Positions 6,076-6,436 of a stretch of DNA of 6,436 nucleotides are shown here, one piece after another. The notes beneath the pieces are model-generated. The model was not told the DNA's origin and ran no database searches. It saw only the letters and a list, made by a program, of their open reading frames with translations. The position numbers and the translations under genes are program-made. The DNA comes from Gemmatimonadota bacterium (GTDB taxonomy: Bacteria; Gemmatimonadota; Gemmatimonadetes; Gemmatimonadales; Gemmatimonadaceae), in NCBI GenBank assembly GCA_947475795.1, contig CANJOX010000187.1, forward strand, positions 1 to 6,436, read 5' to 3'. Each line of letters opens with the position of its first letter. Positions within the stretch are counted from its first letter, which is position 1.

Positions 6076-6164
6076 GTGGGTTATGAGTAATGAGTACAAG
6101 TTCGGAGTGCCGAGTGAAGCCGAGACTCACGACTCGAAACTTCAACTCACGACTCCAAACTCAC
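6076..6164. repeat. 89-nt imperfect palindrome with 7-nt phased helices
   Basis: Six short helices all share one register (paired positions sum to 6240): 6112-6115/6125-6128, 6105-6108/6132-6135, 6098-6102/6138-6142, 6091-6095/6145-6149, 6085-6088/6152-6155 and 6076-6082/6158-6164 (one G-T). They are separated by symmetric 2-3 nt mismatches, with a 9-nt apical loop. The left arm carries GAGT at 6085, 6092, 6105 and 6112. The right arm carries ACTC at 6125, 6132, 6145, 6152 and 6159. It fills the spacer between the amidohydrolase stop and the BtuF-like start, ending 12 nt before that start. Confidence 0.75.
6125..6161. repeat. Short direct repeat, two copies of 17 nt
   Basis: ACTCACGACTCGAAACT at 6125-6141 recurs as ACTCACGACTCCAAACT at 6145-6161 (16 of 17 match, period 20). 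It makes up the right arm of the surrounding palindrome and looks like tandem growth of an ACTC-containing heptamer. Confidence 0.7.
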
Positions 6165-6169
6165 ACGAT

Positions 6170-6436
6170 CTATCGAACCGCCTCGAACACCGCCTTCCCA
6201 CCCACCCACGTCGATACCACCTTCGTCTTCATCACCATCTCAGCCGGCACGCGCATGATGTCCGTGTCGAGAATGACGAAGTCGGCCAGCTTGCCCGCCG
6301 TGATCGAGCCCATCGACGATTCCTGGAAGCCCGAGTAGGCCGGCCAGATCGTCATGCTGCGCAGCGCGTCCTCGCGCGACATTTTCTGCTCCGGGAACCA
6401 GCCGCCGGCCGGCCAGTCGGGGGCGTCCTGACGCGC
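6170..6436 (-). CDS. Amidohydrolase (Amidohydro_3 / YtcJ-like), C-terminal end only
   Basis: The last 88 codons of a minus-strand gene that enters from the right edge, so its start is not visible; the frame is open to position 6436. The sequence PAGGWFPEQKMSREDALRSM then TIWPAYSGFQESSMGSITAGKLADFVILD, and the closing VVSTWVGGKAVFE, are the standard end of secreted or cytosolic metal-dependent amidohydrolases. The MSREDAL helix, the GSI.GKLADFV.LD strand of the small composite beta domain and the VGG...YE-type end are all present. The metal-binding residues lie outside the window. Such enzymes hydrolyse amide or imide bonds; the substrate cannot be told from this part. It could share a transcript with the BtuF-like gene 106 nt downstream, with the palindrome between. 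Confidence 0.85.
   Translation of the reverse strand, partial: ARQDAPDWPAGGWFPEQKMSREDALRSMTIWPAYSGFQESSMGSITAGKLADFVILDTDIMRVPAEMVMKTKVVSTWVGGKAVFEAVR

Noticed and set aside
6125..6161. CRISPR-like direct repeats
   Set aside because: Only two copies with a 3-nt gap, part of a palindrome. There are no spacers of normal size and no cas genes.
6064..6169. Cobalamin riboswitch ahead of the BtuF-like gene
   Set aside because: I find no B12-box-like sequence or multi-branched core. The spacer is explained by a single simple palindrome.

Overview
This 6.4 kb stretch is GC-rich (about two thirds by eye) and densely coded. It looks like chromosomal DNA of a free-living heterotrophic bacterium. My best guess at the lineage is Gemmatimonadota: the protein set fits (half-size TSUP permease, HEAT protein with a degenerate N-terminal domain, TQALCDVCA-type binding protein, M42 peptidase), and the spacers carry heptamer-phased repeats. 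This is inference from memory of such proteins, not a search result. I see no tRNA, rRNA, insertion sequence, phage gene or CRISPR array.

Layout, left to right. Three minus-strand genes open the window. The N-terminal part of a family X DNA polymerase runs off the left edge. A small conserved-looking protein of unknown function comes next. Then comes a proline-iminopeptidase-like alpha/beta hydrolase whose 3' end overlaps the small gene by 53 nt, so those two are probably co-transcribed. A plus-strand HEAT-repeat protein diverges from the hydrolase. It converges, across only 28 nt, on a minus-strand M42 metallo-aminopeptidase. The peptidase diverges across 29 nt from a plus-strand half-size TSUP/TauE-like membrane protein. 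The TSUP gene converges on a minus-strand BtuF-like binding protein without a signal peptide. Upstream of that, on the same strand, is the C-terminal end of a metal-dependent amidohydrolase that runs off the right edge.

Functionally the genes are housekeeping or accessory metabolism (peptide breakdown, anion transport, DNA repair). They do not form one evident pathway or defence system. Two peptidase-type enzymes and an amidohydrolase suggest scavenging of peptides or amides, but nothing links them in one operon.

The most interesting signals are non-coding. (1) At least four start codons (polX, HEAT, M42, TSUP) have a TANNNT -10-like hexamer ending 6-7 nt before the ATG and no Shine-Dalgarno, which points to leaderless mRNAs. 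The one clearly internal operon gene instead has GGAG. (2) Both spacers larger than 100 nt (5034-5160 and 6064-6169) are almost wholly long imperfect inverted repeats built of short repeated units. In the second, six short helices lie in one unbroken register with a 7-nt period. (3) A possible 10-codon leaderless ORF overlaps an upstream start codon of the hydrolase by ATGA.
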